A DNA stretch of 64,000 bases from Aliikangiella sp965214955 (GTDB taxonomy: Bacteria; Pseudomonadota; Gammaproteobacteria; Enterobacterales; Kangiellaceae): positions 558,001 through 622,000 of the forward strand of contig CBDCCU010000009.1 in NCBI GenBank assembly GCA_965214955.1, given 5' to 3'. The translations under genes were made by a program, and so were the position numbers. The first letter of the stretch is position 1, and every line of letters begins with the position of its first letter. The notes beneath the pieces were generated by a model. That model had not been told where the DNA came from and ran no database searches. It was given only the letters and a program-made list of their open reading frames with translations. Below, one piece after another: positions 1 through 8,394 of the stretch.

Positions 1-492
1 GAAACTAAAGCAAACCTTTTGTTTGTTAAAAAAGGTGCTTGGCCTTCTTCTACTTGCATTATGGGAGCCATTAATATTGAATCTGACTCTAAGCATCAAT
101 TACTTAATGAGGCTATCGTAGAGGCAACCGCAAACTTAGCCGCAGCGTGTGATAGTGAAGCCAAAATTTTAAATGTATTTCCTTGGCCTGTTATTGATCT
201 TGAAAAGTTTACTTATCTTTTCAGTAAGCGTGATCAGTTTTTAGACATTAAAAATCACCACAAGACTAAATTGGAAAATTATGTTGCTAATTATCCAAAC
301 CTTAAAGGTTCAGTGGTTATTGCTGAAGGCTTATCTCCTGAAGAAACTATACCCGAGCTAATTCAATCAACTAAATCAGATTTATTAGTGATGGGTTGTG
401 TGGGCAGAAAAGGCTTGTCTGGAGCAATGATAGGTAATACGGCAGAAAAAATACTCGATAAAATTGACTGTGAAGTGCTGGTTTTACAATAG
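1..492 (+). CDS. Universal stress protein, 5'-truncated by the window edge
   Basis: The frame is open from base 1 (reading ETKANLLFVKKGAW...), so the true start lies upstream. What remains is one Usp-type alpha/beta domain. It ends with a nucleotide-loop-like stretch, GCVGRKGLSGAMIGNTAEKI, followed by the usual last strand CEVLVLQ. The G-2x-G-9x-G(S/T) type signature suggests an ATP-binding Usp, a cytoplasmic stress protein of no fixed reaction. The material before the MGAINIESD strand looks like the tail of a preceding domain, so a tandem two-domain UspE-like protein is likely, but this cannot be confirmed here. A TTG at 19 could be read as a start, but no ribosome site supports it. Confidence 0.8.
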   Translation, partial: ETKANLLFVKKGAWPSSTCIMGAINIESDSKHQLLNEAIVEATANLAAACDSEAKILNVFPWPVIDLEKFTYLFSKRDQFLDIKNHHKTKLENYVANYPNLKGSVVIAEGLSPEETIPELIQSTKSDLLVMGCVGRKGLSGAMIGNTAEKILDKIDCEVLVLQ

Positions 493-495
493 CTT

Positions 496-1317
496 TTAAA
501 GCGAGTTATTAATAAAACGATAGTGCTTATCAAGATAATCAATAGTGAGTTCATGGTTTTGATAAAAAGCGCAATGCCCGCCACTGGGATACCATTGTAT
601 TTGCATATTTTTATAGTCTTTGAGCATTTTTTCAATAATTGCTTTAGGTATTACGGTTTCATTTTCGCCATGCAAAACTAATACTGGTGTGTTTAATTTA
701 ATAAGCTCAGGTCGTGCATCAAAATCATTAAGCGTGTTTAAATTTGTTGCGCTAGCATGGGGCTGAGTTTTTCTTAAATTAATAATAGATACCATACTTT
801 CGTCGAGATGCCTGTTAGCAAAATAATCAAACTTTCCTTGGCTTTTAAATAGTTTAGCGCCTTCTTGTAAATAAAGGGCTAATGATTTTTCAATCGTGCT
901 GGCTAGCTCTAATTGATTTTGTTTAATGGCTGTTGTAATGGGGTTGCCATCGAGTCCACCACATAAAATTAAGCTGGCATTATCAAGTTGCAATTGTGCC
1001 ACAGTGCCACTTTGGATCATTGCACCTAAAGAATGACCGCAAAGGATAGGGCTGTGAATCTGATATTTTTGTAATATTTGGCAGTTTAAATCAACTAAAT
1101 GAGTAAACTGGTAGTGCTTTGTTAATAATGGGCTATCACCATGTCCGGGCAAGTCATAGCTAAGAACGCTATGCCCTTTTTGATAAAAATAATCCATTAT
1201 GCCCTTGCCGCAAGTGTCATTTTGAGTATTACCATGAACAAACACAAAAGGTCTTTTAGCTGGATTTCCTTGCTTAAATTGAAGCGCTAAATTTTTGACA
1301 TTTAGAGGGTTTATCAT
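496..1317 (-). CDS. Alpha/beta hydrolase
   Basis: 273 aa, the usual length for a single-domain alpha/beta-hydrolase. Visible features are the oxyanion-loop motif FVHGNTQN near residue 26, the nucleophile elbow GHSLG (Ser near residue 96), a late Asp region (VLVLHGENETVIP) and the catalytic His in GGHCAFYQ near residue 249. No signal peptide is seen, so it is probably cytoplasmic. It is convergent with the universal stress gene, 3 bp apart. The substrate cannot be deduced; an esterase or lipase-like role is only a family guess. Confidence 0.85.
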   Translation of the reverse strand: MINPLNVKNLALQFKQGNPAKRPFVFVHGNTQNDTCGKGIMDYFYQKGHSVLSYDLPGHGDSPLLTKHYQFTHLVDLNCQILQKYQIHSPILCGHSLGAMIQSGTVAQLQLDNASLILCGGLDGNPITTAIKQNQLELASTIEKSLALYLQEGAKLFKSQGKFDYFANRHLDESMVSIINLRKTQPHASATNLNTLNDFDARPELIKLNTPVLVLHGENETVIPKAIIEKMLKDYKNMQIQWYPSGGHCAFYQNHELTIDYLDKHYRFINNSL

Positions 1318-1432
1318 AGTAAATATTCAAATTTGTATGGATTTTCAGTTTATTATAAAAATAATCTCAACTACAATTACACTTTTAATCTCTATATTAA
1401 TAGATAGATCAGTATAGATTTGGAGTTTTATC

Positions 1433-1600
1433 ATGTCAGATGAGTTAAATACAGTTACAAACAATCAACCTAATCAAGGAAGTAATGACGAAGAAAGTTT
1501 AGTTAACTTAAATGCCGTTTGGACATTAGTAGCCATTTTAGCGTTTATTATGGCGATTATATACTTGGCGGTTATTGGTGATCAGGTTGAGTTTTTGTAG
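1433..1600 (+). CDS. Small single-span membrane protein (55 aa)
   Basis: An ATG with a GGAG-like site about 9 bp upstream opens a 55-codon frame. The first ~29 residues are polar and rich in Asn, Gln, Asp and Glu. They are followed by one hydrophobic segment (AVWTLVAILAFIMAIIYLAV) and a short acidic tail (GDQVEFL). This is the layout of a small inner-membrane protein with a soluble N-terminus. No family is recognised. It lies alone in the gap between the hydrolase and the DUF433 gene, with an AT-rich upstream region that could hold its own promoter. Confidence 0.55.
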   Translation: MSDELNTVTNNQPNQGSNDEESLVNLNAVWTLVAILAFIMAIIYLAVIGDQVEFL

Positions 1601-1715
1601 ACGACTATTTATTAGATATCGATCTGACATCGAAAATATAAGTCTATTCTGATAACATTCGTTTATCTATATTCTAAATAGATTTGGTGATAATTAGCTG
1701 TTAACAGGAATTATA

Positions 1716-1943
1716 ATGGAATACCAAAATTTTATTGAGATTATTCCGGGTAAGAGAAGCGGTAAACCATGCATTAAAAACACCCGCATAACAGTATATG
1801 ATGTATTAGGCTGGCTTGCCAATGGCATGAGTCAACAAGAAATTATTGAAGACTTCCCCGAATTATCACAAGCCGATATTCAAAGTTGTTTGGCCTATGC
1901 AGCTGAGCGAGAGCATCATATGCTAAAGGTAAATGTTGCGTGA
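1716..1943 (+). CDS. DUF433 family protein, probable antitoxin
   Basis: 75 aa, with the hallmark DUF433 text: IIPGKRSGKPCIKNTRITVYDVLGWLANGMSQ is split over residues 9-40 and is followed by EIIEDFPELSQADIQ and an alanine-tyrosine helix. DUF433 proteins carry a small DNA-binding fold and commonly sit upstream of a PIN-like DUF5615 gene. That is the arrangement here: the next start codon (GTG at 1940) overlaps this stop codon. By family this is the antitoxin or autoregulator of a VapBC-like pair. The role is inferred, not shown. Confidence 0.85.
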   Translation: MEYQNFIEIIPGKRSGKPCIKNTRITVYDVLGWLANGMSQQEIIEDFPELSQADIQSCLAYAAEREHHMLKVNVA

Positions 1944-2272
1944 AGCTTCTTTTAGATGAAAACCTATCTTTTCGTTTAATTCCAGAACTTAACAAAGTTT
2001 TCCCTCAAAGCTCGCAGATCTCCCTTTTAAATCTTAATCAATTTAGTGATAAAGCAGTTTGGGAATTTGCCAAAAAAGAAAATTTTTCAATTGTTACTTT
2101 AGACGCCGATTTCCATGAGCTAAGCCTACTCAACGGACGACCACCATTAGTTATTTGGCTTCGATGTGGTAATCAGCCAAAAAATATCATTAAAGATAAA
2201 TTAATCAATAATCTAGATAAAATTAATGAGGCCAATACAGATTTTAATATTTGGTGTATAGAAATATATTAG
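1940..2272 (+). CDS. DUF5615 PIN-like protein, probable toxin
   Basis: 110 aa. It begins MKLLLDENLSFRL, the PIN-like opening with an early acidic residue (DEN). It continues with VTLDADFHEL near residue 55, which carries the second acidic pair, then PPLVIWLRCGN. These match the DUF5615 (Mut7-C/PIN-like) family of predicted RNases. The GTG start is inside the stop region of the upstream DUF433 gene (GTGA overlap), so the two are translationally coupled. As a pair they look like a type II toxin-antitoxin module, though activity in this subfamily is poorly documented. Confidence 0.85.
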   Translation: MKLLLDENLSFRLIPELNKVFPQSSQISLLNLNQFSDKAVWEFAKKENFSIVTLDADFHELSLLNGRPPLVIWLRCGNQPKNIIKDKLINNLDKINEANTDFNIWCIEIY

Positions 2273-2279
2273 TTTTCTA

Positions 2280-4586
2280 ATGCTGAATCTTAAAAAAACA
2301 TTTAATCAAATTACAGCTTCGCCTTGGCTAACGATAGCTTTTAGTTTTTTTGTTATATTAGCACTTGCCACTGGCATACCTAACCTTTCAATTAGTAACG
2401 ATTTTAGAGTTTACTTAGGTAAACAAAACCCACAGCTAAAAGCTTTTGAGAAATTTGAAGATAATTATACTCAATCTAATTCGGCAACCATTGTTGTAAG
2501 GGTTAAAGACGGCGACTTATTTACCGTTAATGGATTAAAGGCTATTCAAGAGTTAACCGAGCAAGCATGGTTATTGCCTTATTCTGCCCGAGTTTCGTCA
2601 TTGGCAAACTACACTCATTTATACGCAAGTGGCGATGAAATTATTTCGGGGTATTTATATGATGATACCCGCGAGCTTACAATCGAAAATATTCAATCTA
2701 TTCGAAAAATAGCAACCAATGAACCTAAACTATTAAATAGTTTGTTAACCGCAGATGGTAAAGTTGCGGTGATTTTTGTTTCTTTAAACTTGCCAAAAAG
2801 TGAAGCCAATGCGTCGATAAAAGTAACCGAGGCCACTGAAAAATTAAGGGATAAATTTCGTAAAATTTATCCTGAACTACAAATTGATAATGGCGGTTCA
2901 ACCGCTTTTAATACCACCTTAGCCAGAGCCGTTGCCAGCGATATTTCTACTTTATTACCACTTAGTTATTTTATTATTTTTGCTGGGCTTTTATTCTTTT
3001 TAAAAAGCTTTATCGGAACAACGGCAATATTTCTTTTAATCACTTGTTGCCTAGTTGCTACATTTGGTTTCTTTGGTTGGGTTTCTCCAACATTAACACC
3101 CATTGCTGGTTTTGCGCCAAGCATACTACTATCAATAATGGTGGCTGATAGCGTTCATATTATTGTGAGCTATTTGCAATATTTAAAACAAGGCTTAGAT
3201 AAAAAAAGCGCCATTATTGAAAGCTTAATGCTTAACTTTAATCCCGTATTAATTACCAGCGTAACCACCATTTTAGGATTTTTAAGTTTAAATTTTAGTG
3301 CCTCGCCGCCTTATCGTGACCTTGGCAATATGGTGGCATTTGGTGTTTTATTGGCGTTTATTTTTAGTATTACGCTTCTACCAGCGTTGCTAATGGTTTT
3401 GCCACACAAAAAAGCTAGCACAATCAATTTACGAATAAGTTTTAAGCCTTTTGCAAAATGGGTGATTGCTAAAAAGCGGCAACTGCTTATTGGAATGACA
3501 GCGTTAACCATTGGCTTAATTGCTTTTATTCCGCAAAATAAACTTTCTGATAACTGGGCAAAATATTTTAATAATAGTTTTGAGCTAATGCAGTTGGTTA
3601 ATTTTTTAGATGGCTATTTAACAGGGATCAACGGTTTAGAATATTCCTTAGAGCCAATTAAAGGAAAAACGATTTTTGATGATGAATATTTACAAGAGCT
3701 AGATAATTTTCATTTATGGTTTGAATCGCAACCCAAAATAATGAATGTAAAGTCTTATAGCGAATTAATGAAAGGCTTAAATCAGGTGATGAATCAAGAC
3801 CAATCTTCATTTTATCGTTTGCCAAGTACGCCTGAACTTGCCGCTCAATATTTGCTTTTTTATGAGCTAGGTTTACCGCAGGGATTAGGGCTTAATAATT
3901 TAATTACCATTCATCAAAACGCAACAAGGCTCAGTGTTTCAATAACCGATTCTGGCTCAGATGAATTACTTAAAATCGATCAACAAGCACAAAACTGGTT
4001 AACGCAAAATGCCCCGCACATTAAACCAACCTCAGCTACTGGTTTAGGAGTAGTGTTTGCACATATTGCACAGCGTAATATTAAAAGTTTATTGCTAGGA
4101 ACCTTAGTCGCTTTAGCGGGTATTTCAATTGTATTGATGTTGGTGTTTAAATCGGTTAAATACGGTTTAATTAGTTTGATCCCAAATTTAATTCCAGCGG
4201 CTTTAGCCTATGGTTTTTGGGGCGCTACTTTTGGTTATGTTGATATTGCTTTGTCAATTGTAGCTTGCTCTACATTAGGTATTGTGGTGGATGATACCGT
4301 GCATTTTTTATATAAATATATTCAAGCCAAAAAAGCCCATCAAAATACTGAGGCTGCGGTGGTTAGTGTGTTTAACCGTGTTGGCTTAGCATTATTAACC
4401 ACCTCAAGTGTTTTGGCCGCAGGCTTTTTAATTTTGGTGGCATCTAATATGAATACATCATCTAACATTGGACTGCTAATGGCGATTACTTTAGTTTTTG
4501 CGCTATTGGTTGATTTTTTATTATTACCCGCACTTTTGCTTTATTGGGATAAAACAAAGCTTAAGAAAAACAAACAAAAGTCATAA
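2280..4586 (+). CDS. RND superfamily exporter (MMPL type)
   Basis: 768 aa with twofold symmetry. Each half has one N-terminal span, a large periplasmic loop, and a cluster of five or six spans (roughly residues 225-375 and 600-750). The second cluster contains the conserved GIVVDDTVHFLYKY stretch and the first the matching SIMVADSVHIIV, both features of MMPL/HpnN-like exporters that move lipids or hydrophobic compounds by proton motive force. It starts 7 bp after the DUF5615 stop but has no obvious functional tie to it. The protein is shorter than AcrB-type pumps and no adaptor or outer-membrane gene is adjacent. The substrate is unknown. Confidence 0.88.
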   Translation: MLNLKKTFNQITASPWLTIAFSFFVILALATGIPNLSISNDFRVYLGKQNPQLKAFEKFEDNYTQSNSATIVVRVKDGDLFTVNGLKAIQELTEQAWLLPYSARVSSLANYTHLYASGDEIISGYLYDDTRELTIENIQSIRKIATNEPKLLNSLLTADGKVAVIFVSLNLPKSEANASIKVTEATEKLRDKFRKIYPELQIDNGGSTAFNTTLARAVASDISTLLPLSYFIIFAGLLFFLKSFIGTTAIFLLITCCLVATFGFFGWVSPTLTPIAGFAPSILLSIMVADSVHIIVSYLQYLKQGLDKKSAIIESLMLNFNPVLITSVTTILGFLSLNFSASPPYRDLGNMVAFGVLLAFIFSITLLPALLMVLPHKKASTINLRISFKPFAKWVIAKKRQLLIGMTALTIGLIAFIPQNKLSDNWAKYFNNSFELMQLVNFLDGYLTGINGLEYSLEPIKGKTIFDDEYLQELDNFHLWFESQPKIMNVKSYSELMKGLNQVMNQDQSSFYRLPSTPELAAQYLLFYELGLPQGLGLNNLITIHQNATRLSVSITDSGSDELLKIDQQAQNWLTQNAPHIKPTSATGLGVVFAHIAQRNIKSLLLGTLVALAGISIVLMLVFKSVKYGLISLIPNLIPAALAYGFWGATFGYVDIALSIVACSTLGIVVDDTVHFLYKYIQAKKAHQNTEAAVVSVFNRVGLALLTTSSVLAAGFLILVASNMNTSSNIGLLMAITLVFALLVDFLLLPALLLYWDKTKLKKNKQKS

Positions 4587-4674
4587 CAAAAAACAAATGC
4601 TTATAATTTGACAGTATAAAGTGAAAATCCTAGGCTAGAATTAATAATATAAAAAATCAAAGCAAGGATAAATA

Positions 4675-5223
4675 ATGACAACTGTAAAAGCAAGTGATGT
4701 GATTAGCTTTTGGTTTGAACAATCGAGCCCTTCAGATTGGTATGCCAAAAATGAGTCTTTTGATCAACTGATTAAAGATAAGTTTTTAACAACTTATTGG
4801 GCGGCAACTAAAGGTGAATTGTATCAATGGCGTGATAGTCCGCTGGGTAGATTGGCAGAAATTATTGTGCTTGATCAGTTTTCTCGTAATATGTTTAGAG
4901 ACAATGGGCAAGCTTTTATGTTCGACTCGCTTGCTGTCGTTCTTACTCAAGAGGCGATTACAGCAAAAGCTGATGAAACTTTGCCCAATGAAAAAAAAGC
5001 ATTTTTATATATGCCACTAATGCATTCAGAATCACTTAAAATCCACGAACTTGCAGTTAAGGTTTTTTCGCAAACTGGCTTAGAAAATAATTATGATTTT
5101 GAGCTAAAACATAAAGCCATTATTGAGCAATTTGGTCGTTACCCGCATAGAAATAAGTTATTAGGCCGAGAGTCAAGTCGAGCAGAAAAAGCTTTTTTAA
5201 AACTACCCGGATCATCATTTTAG
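4675..5223 (+). CDS. DUF924 family protein
   Basis: 182 aa with the DUF924 layout: VISFWFEQSSPSDWYAKN at the N-terminus, then LAEIIVLDQFSRNMFRD near residue 62, and YMPLMHSE near residue 112 followed by a C-terminal FGRYPHRNKLLGRES. The family is a helical, TPR-like cytoplasmic protein whose biochemical role is not established. A ribosome site AAGGA lies about 8 bp upstream of the ATG. It is followed after 20 bp by a DUF1801 gene and may be cotranscribed with it. Confidence 0.88.
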   Translation: MTTVKASDVISFWFEQSSPSDWYAKNESFDQLIKDKFLTTYWAATKGELYQWRDSPLGRLAEIIVLDQFSRNMFRDNGQAFMFDSLAVVLTQEAITAKADETLPNEKKAFLYMPLMHSESLKIHELAVKVFSQTGLENNYDFELKHKAIIEQFGRYPHRNKLLGRESSRAEKAFLKLPGSSF

Positions 5224-5243
5224 TTTAATAACAGGAAGCCAAT

Positions 5244-5663
5244 ATGTCACAAAATAAAACGCAACCAGGAAAAAGTTCGGTTAAAAAATTTATTGAGTCT
5301 ATTGAGCATCCTATTAGGCAATCTGATGCTTTTAAACTATTAGAAATAATGGAAGCTATTACCAAAACCAAACCTGTTATGTGGGGCACTAGTATTATTG
5401 GCTTTGGTAGTTATCACTATGAATATAAAAGCGGGCGCAGTGGTGATTGGTTAAGAATTGGATTTTCGCCGCGTAAAGCCAGCCTAAGTTTGTATATTAT
5501 GAATGGTTTTAGTGAGTACGAAAGTTTGCTTGGCAAGCTTGGTAAATATAAAACAGGAAAAAGTTGTTTATATATTAATAAGCTTGCCGATGTTGACTTA
5601 GATGTTTTAAAAGAACTTATTCATCACTCTTTTTATACGGCAAAACTTGGGGCTGAATCTTAA
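5244..5663 (+). CDS. DUF1801 domain protein
   Basis: 139 aa. The sequence matches the DUF1801 (YdhG-like) fold: SVKKFIESIEHPIRQSDAF, then MWGTSIIGFGSYHYEYKSG, and a C-terminal LYINKLADVDLDVLKEL. These are small cytoplasmic alpha/beta proteins, distantly related to frataxin-like folds, of unknown function. The ATG has an AGGAAG site 9 bp upstream. It lies 20 bp after the DUF924 gene on the same strand, which suggests a small operon. Confidence 0.85.
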   Translation: MSQNKTQPGKSSVKKFIESIEHPIRQSDAFKLLEIMEAITKTKPVMWGTSIIGFGSYHYEYKSGRSGDWLRIGFSPRKASLSLYIMNGFSEYESLLGKLGKYKTGKSCLYINKLADVDLDVLKELIHHSFYTAKLGAES

Positions 5664-5666
5664 TAT

Positions 5667-6212
5667 TTACAGTTTGAATATTGCTCGATATCTATCTTTA
5701 CCGTGTCGAGTTAATCCATAAGTGAGAGTTTTTGTTTCTAAATTAATGGTAAGAGTCCAAATATTGGTTGCAGCGGCAGGAATTAATAGAGTCGTAAATT
5801 CATCGGCTGGAAAATGTTGTTGCCACTTAGTTCCTTGAGTATTTGCCGTTCCGCCATAGTTTGTAACTTCATCAGGCGAGCCGTCTTTATGGCGGTGATC
5901 GTGTTTTAGTGACAGCTTCCCTTCGTTTAATGTAATGATCCAAGTGCGAGAGTGATCATTACCAACCGCAAATGGCACTTTTATTTTATTCTCTTTACAA
6001 GAAGCAAAATTGAGCACTAAAGCTTTATTCGCAAAGTCGTGATTAGGATCGTTAGGAAAAGTGGTTTTACCTGTTAACGTTTTTCCGCAATAAGCGCTTA
6101 ACGCATGAAAAAACATAGCTGCGATATTTTTAGGCTGAGTAGTACTGTTAGTGAGCGCTTTGCTAGAAAATAGCGTAAAGCACAAAATTATTGCCAAAGA
6201 TATTTTTTGCAT
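5667..6212 (-). CDS. Unrecognised secreted protein
   Basis: I set the start at 6212 because the residues from there (MQKISLAIILCFTLFSSKAL) form a clear Sec signal peptide; a longer reading from 6245 would bury it. The mature part (about 160 aa) has a PKNIAAMFFHALSAYCG opening, two cysteines, a charged His-rich loop KHDHRHKDGSPDEVTNYGG and a C-terminal LTYGLTRHGKDRYRAIF. It is probably periplasmic. I do not recognise the family. It is convergent with the DUF1801 gene and stands alone. Confidence 0.7.
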   Translation of the reverse strand: MQKISLAIILCFTLFSSKALTNSTTQPKNIAAMFFHALSAYCGKTLTGKTTFPNDPNHDFANKALVLNFASCKENKIKVPFAVGNDHSRTWIITLNEGKLSLKHDHRHKDGSPDEVTNYGGTANTQGTKWQQHFPADEFTTLLIPAAATNIWTLTINLETKTLTYGLTRHGKDRYRAIFKL

Positions 6213-6306
6213 AGTGATTGATCTCAATCTAAAAGAATTGTTCATTAAGCATATTACAATTATGTTATCATCTTTTTTTTAATTTTAGTGACTTATTATT
6301 CATATC

Positions 6307-7743
6307 ATGAAAATTGGATTTCCTACTTTTGAACAATCAAAAGTATTAATTGTCGGTGATGTAATGCTCGACAAGTATTGGCATGGAGGCAGCTCTCGGA
6401 TATCTCCTGAGGCGCCAGTACAAGTTGTTAATGTGGGTAATATCGAAGAACGTCCTGGTGGCTCTGGAAATGTTGCGCTCAATGTTGCAAGCCTTGGTAG
6501 TAAAGCCTCAATTATTGGAATTACTGGTAACGATGAAGCGGCTTCGGCAATACAAACTCGTTTGCAAGCGGCAAAAGTTAACTGTGATTTTACGCAGTTA
6601 GATAATGTGCCAACCATTACAAAGCTGCGGGTTATTTCTCAGCAACAGCAACTAATTCGCATGGATTTTGAAGAGCACTTTGCAGGTCGGGGTGCAAATG
6701 AGTTGAATGAAAAGGTGCAACAGAGCATCGCAAAGCACGATTTATTAGTGTTATCGGATTATGCAAAAGGCACTCTTGATGATCCTCAAAGCCTTATTCA
6801 GCAAGCTAAGCAGCACAATATACCCGTTTTAGTGGATCCAAAAGGAACCGATTTTTCTCGTTATTCTGGTGCTACATTGGTTTCTCCAAATCTTAATGAA
6901 TTTGAAGCCGTGGTTGGAAAATGCAAAAACGAAGAAATGTTAGTTAATAAAGGTCTTGAACTGTTAAAAAAATATCAATGGCAAGCACTACTTATTACTC
7001 GTGGTAATCAAGGAATGACACTATTGCGAGCAGGCGAGTCAGAGTTTCATTTACCCGCTATTTCTCAAGAAGTTTATGATGTGACAGGAGCCGGTGACAC
7101 AGTTATTGCTACTTTAGCAGCCTCTTTAGCAGCAGGGTGTGAGCTAGAGCAAGCGGTAACATTGTCTAATATTGCCGCAGGCATTGTAGTGGCTAAATTG
7201 GGAACGGCTAGTGTTAGTCAGCATGAAATTCGCCGCCACTTACGCCGTGCTGGTGATGTTAATGGCGGCGTGTTAAGTAAACAGCAGCTAAAGGTTGTTA
7301 TTGATGACGCAAAAGCGCACAAAGAAACCATAGTAATGACTAACGGTTGTTTCGATATTTTGCATGCAGGGCATGTAGCTTATTTAAAAGAGGCAAAAAA
7401 GTTAGGTGACAGGTTAGTTGTGGCAGTTAATGATGATCAATCAGTAACCCAACTAAAAGGCGAGGGGCGACCAGTTAACCCAATTAATCGCAGAATGTCG
7501 GTACTTGCAGGGCTACAGTCGGTTGATTGGGTGGTACCGTTTTCGGAGGCTACTCCAGAGGCTTTAATTGAACTATTAATGCCTGATGTTTTAGTTAAAG
7601 GTGGTGATTATAAAGTGTCTGAAATAGCAGGCGCTCAATTTTTGCAAGCGCAAGGTAAGCAAGTAAAGGTGCTTAAGTTTATTGATGATGTTTCTACCAC
7701 TCAAATTATTGATAAAATTAGTGAACAGTCGGGCAGTCTTTGA
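6307..7743 (+). CDS. hldE: Bifunctional heptose-7-P kinase / heptose-1-P adenylyltransferase
   Basis: 478 aa, the standard length of HldE (RfaE). The N-terminal ribokinase-type domain (about 1-318) shows SPEAPVQVV, the GGSGNVALNVASLG motif and the catalytic TGAGDTVIA. The C-terminal nucleotidyltransferase domain (about 344-478) shows TNGCFDILHAGH, the HxGH signature, and later VLVKGGDY and STTQII. It makes ADP-heptose for the LPS inner core in the cytosol, phosphorylating at C7 and, after dephosphorylation by GmhB, adding AMP at C1. All key motifs are intact. A 60-residue membrane protein follows 15 bp later and may share its transcript. Confidence 0.97.
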   Translation: MKIGFPTFEQSKVLIVGDVMLDKYWHGGSSRISPEAPVQVVNVGNIEERPGGSGNVALNVASLGSKASIIGITGNDEAASAIQTRLQAAKVNCDFTQLDNVPTITKLRVISQQQQLIRMDFEEHFAGRGANELNEKVQQSIAKHDLLVLSDYAKGTLDDPQSLIQQAKQHNIPVLVDPKGTDFSRYSGATLVSPNLNEFEAVVGKCKNEEMLVNKGLELLKKYQWQALLITRGNQGMTLLRAGESEFHLPAISQEVYDVTGAGDTVIATLAASLAAGCELEQAVTLSNIAAGIVVAKLGTASVSQHEIRRHLRRAGDVNGGVLSKQQLKVVIDDAKAHKETIVMTNGCFDILHAGHVAYLKEAKKLGDRLVVAVNDDQSVTQLKGEGRPVNPINRRMSVLAGLQSVDWVVPFSEATPEALIELLMPDVLVKGGDYKVSEIAGAQFLQAQGKQVKVLKFIDDVSTTQIIDKISEQSGSL

Positions 7744-7758
7744 ATTTAACACGTTAAA

Positions 7759-7941
7759 ATGCAAACAAAATTATTGATCTATAAAATCTTGGGCTGGGGA
7801 TTACTCGGCTTTGGATTATTGCTTTATGTGATCCCTGTCTTTTATGAATATTTAGGTTTTTATTCGGGTTTATTGGCATTTGGGCTTATTTTTATTGGAA
7901 TTAGTTTACTGAAACTCAGAAAAGATCAAATAAACCAATAA
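7759..7941 (+). CDS. Small two-span membrane protein (60 aa)
   Basis: Two hydrophobic segments (ILGWGLLGFGLLLYVIPVF near residues 10-28 and GLLAFGLIFIGISLL near 36-50) separated by a short aromatic turn, with a basic tail KLRKDQ. The close spacing after hldE and continued strand suggest cotranscription. No family is recognised and the ribosome site is weak, so it could also be an accidental frame; the clean amphiphilic layout argues for a real gene. Confidence 0.5.
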   Translation: MQTKLLIYKILGWGLLGFGLLLYVIPVFYEYLGFYSGLLAFGLIFIGISLLKLRKDQINQ

Positions 7942-7988
7942 TGCCCTTCAAGATCTTTTATATCAAATCAGAATACCGCTACTTTCTT

Positions 7989-8006
7989 TGTGAGATATTT
8001 CTTACA
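7989..8006 (+). promoter_or_regulatory. GacA/UvrY-type upstream activating box
   Basis: The 18-bp sequence TGTGAGATATTTCTTACA is an imperfect palindrome with the arms TGTGAG and CTTACA. It matches the published type of GacA/UvrY binding site (TGTAAG-N6-CTTACA) that lies roughly 180-190 bp upstream of csr/rsm small-RNA start sites. Here it is centred about 190 bp before the predicted start of the GGA-rich RNA at 8190, the expected distance. The two features support each other. Confidence 0.75.
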
Positions 8007-8154
8007 AAGCATTGAGATTTTGACACTTTGTGCTCAAAGATATTGGCTCAACAGACTTGTTGTTTTGATGTTAGCCTATTGATTTTATTGAATAATATAT
8101 TTTATTTAGTTTAATGTCTTAAACATTACTAGAAAAACTTTTATTTAAGGTGGC

Positions 8155-8182
8155 TTGTTCCATTTTTTGTCTAAGCTATTAT
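8155..8182 (+). promoter_or_regulatory. Predicted sigma-70 promoter of the Csr/Rsm sRNA
   Basis: TTGTTC at 8155-8160, a 16-bp spacer, and TATTAT at 8177-8182 give a reasonable -35/-10 pair. Transcription would begin near 8189-8190, just before the first GGA hairpin. Prediction by eye only. Confidence 0.5.
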
Positions 8183-8189
8183 AAACCCA

Positions 8190-8337
8190 AGCGTTAAGGA
8201 AAACGTTGGACTTAAAGGAAAGCGGGTAGGAAACCCAATTCAAGGAAATGAAACTCAAGGAAAGTGCAAGGAGCACCTTTTTCATAGGATGAAATGCAGG
8301 AATGCAAAGGGCGGCTTAGGTCGCCCTTCTTGTTTTT
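8190..8337 (+). ncRNA. CsrB/RsmZ-like CsrA-sequestering sRNA
   Basis: About 148 nt with nine GGA triplets between 8198 and 8301, mostly as AAGGA or TAGGA. Several sit in loops of short hairpins: GGGT-AGGAA-ACCC, TTCA-AGGAAA-TGAA, GTGC-AAGGA-GCAC, TTTCA-TAGGA-TGAAA and GCA-GGAA-TGC. This is the signature of CsrB/CsrC/RsmY/RsmZ RNAs, which titrate the translational repressor CsrA/RsmA. It ends in a Rho-independent terminator (AAGGGCG at 8307-8313, CGCCCTT at 8322-8328, then a T-rich run). A UvrY-type box lies upstream. No csrA gene is in the window. The subfamily (CsrB or RsmZ) cannot be settled by eye. Confidence 0.88.
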
Positions 8338-8394
8338 AGATATATCCGTTAAAATAGCATCAATAATCATTCTTTTATTCATTAGGTATTATTG

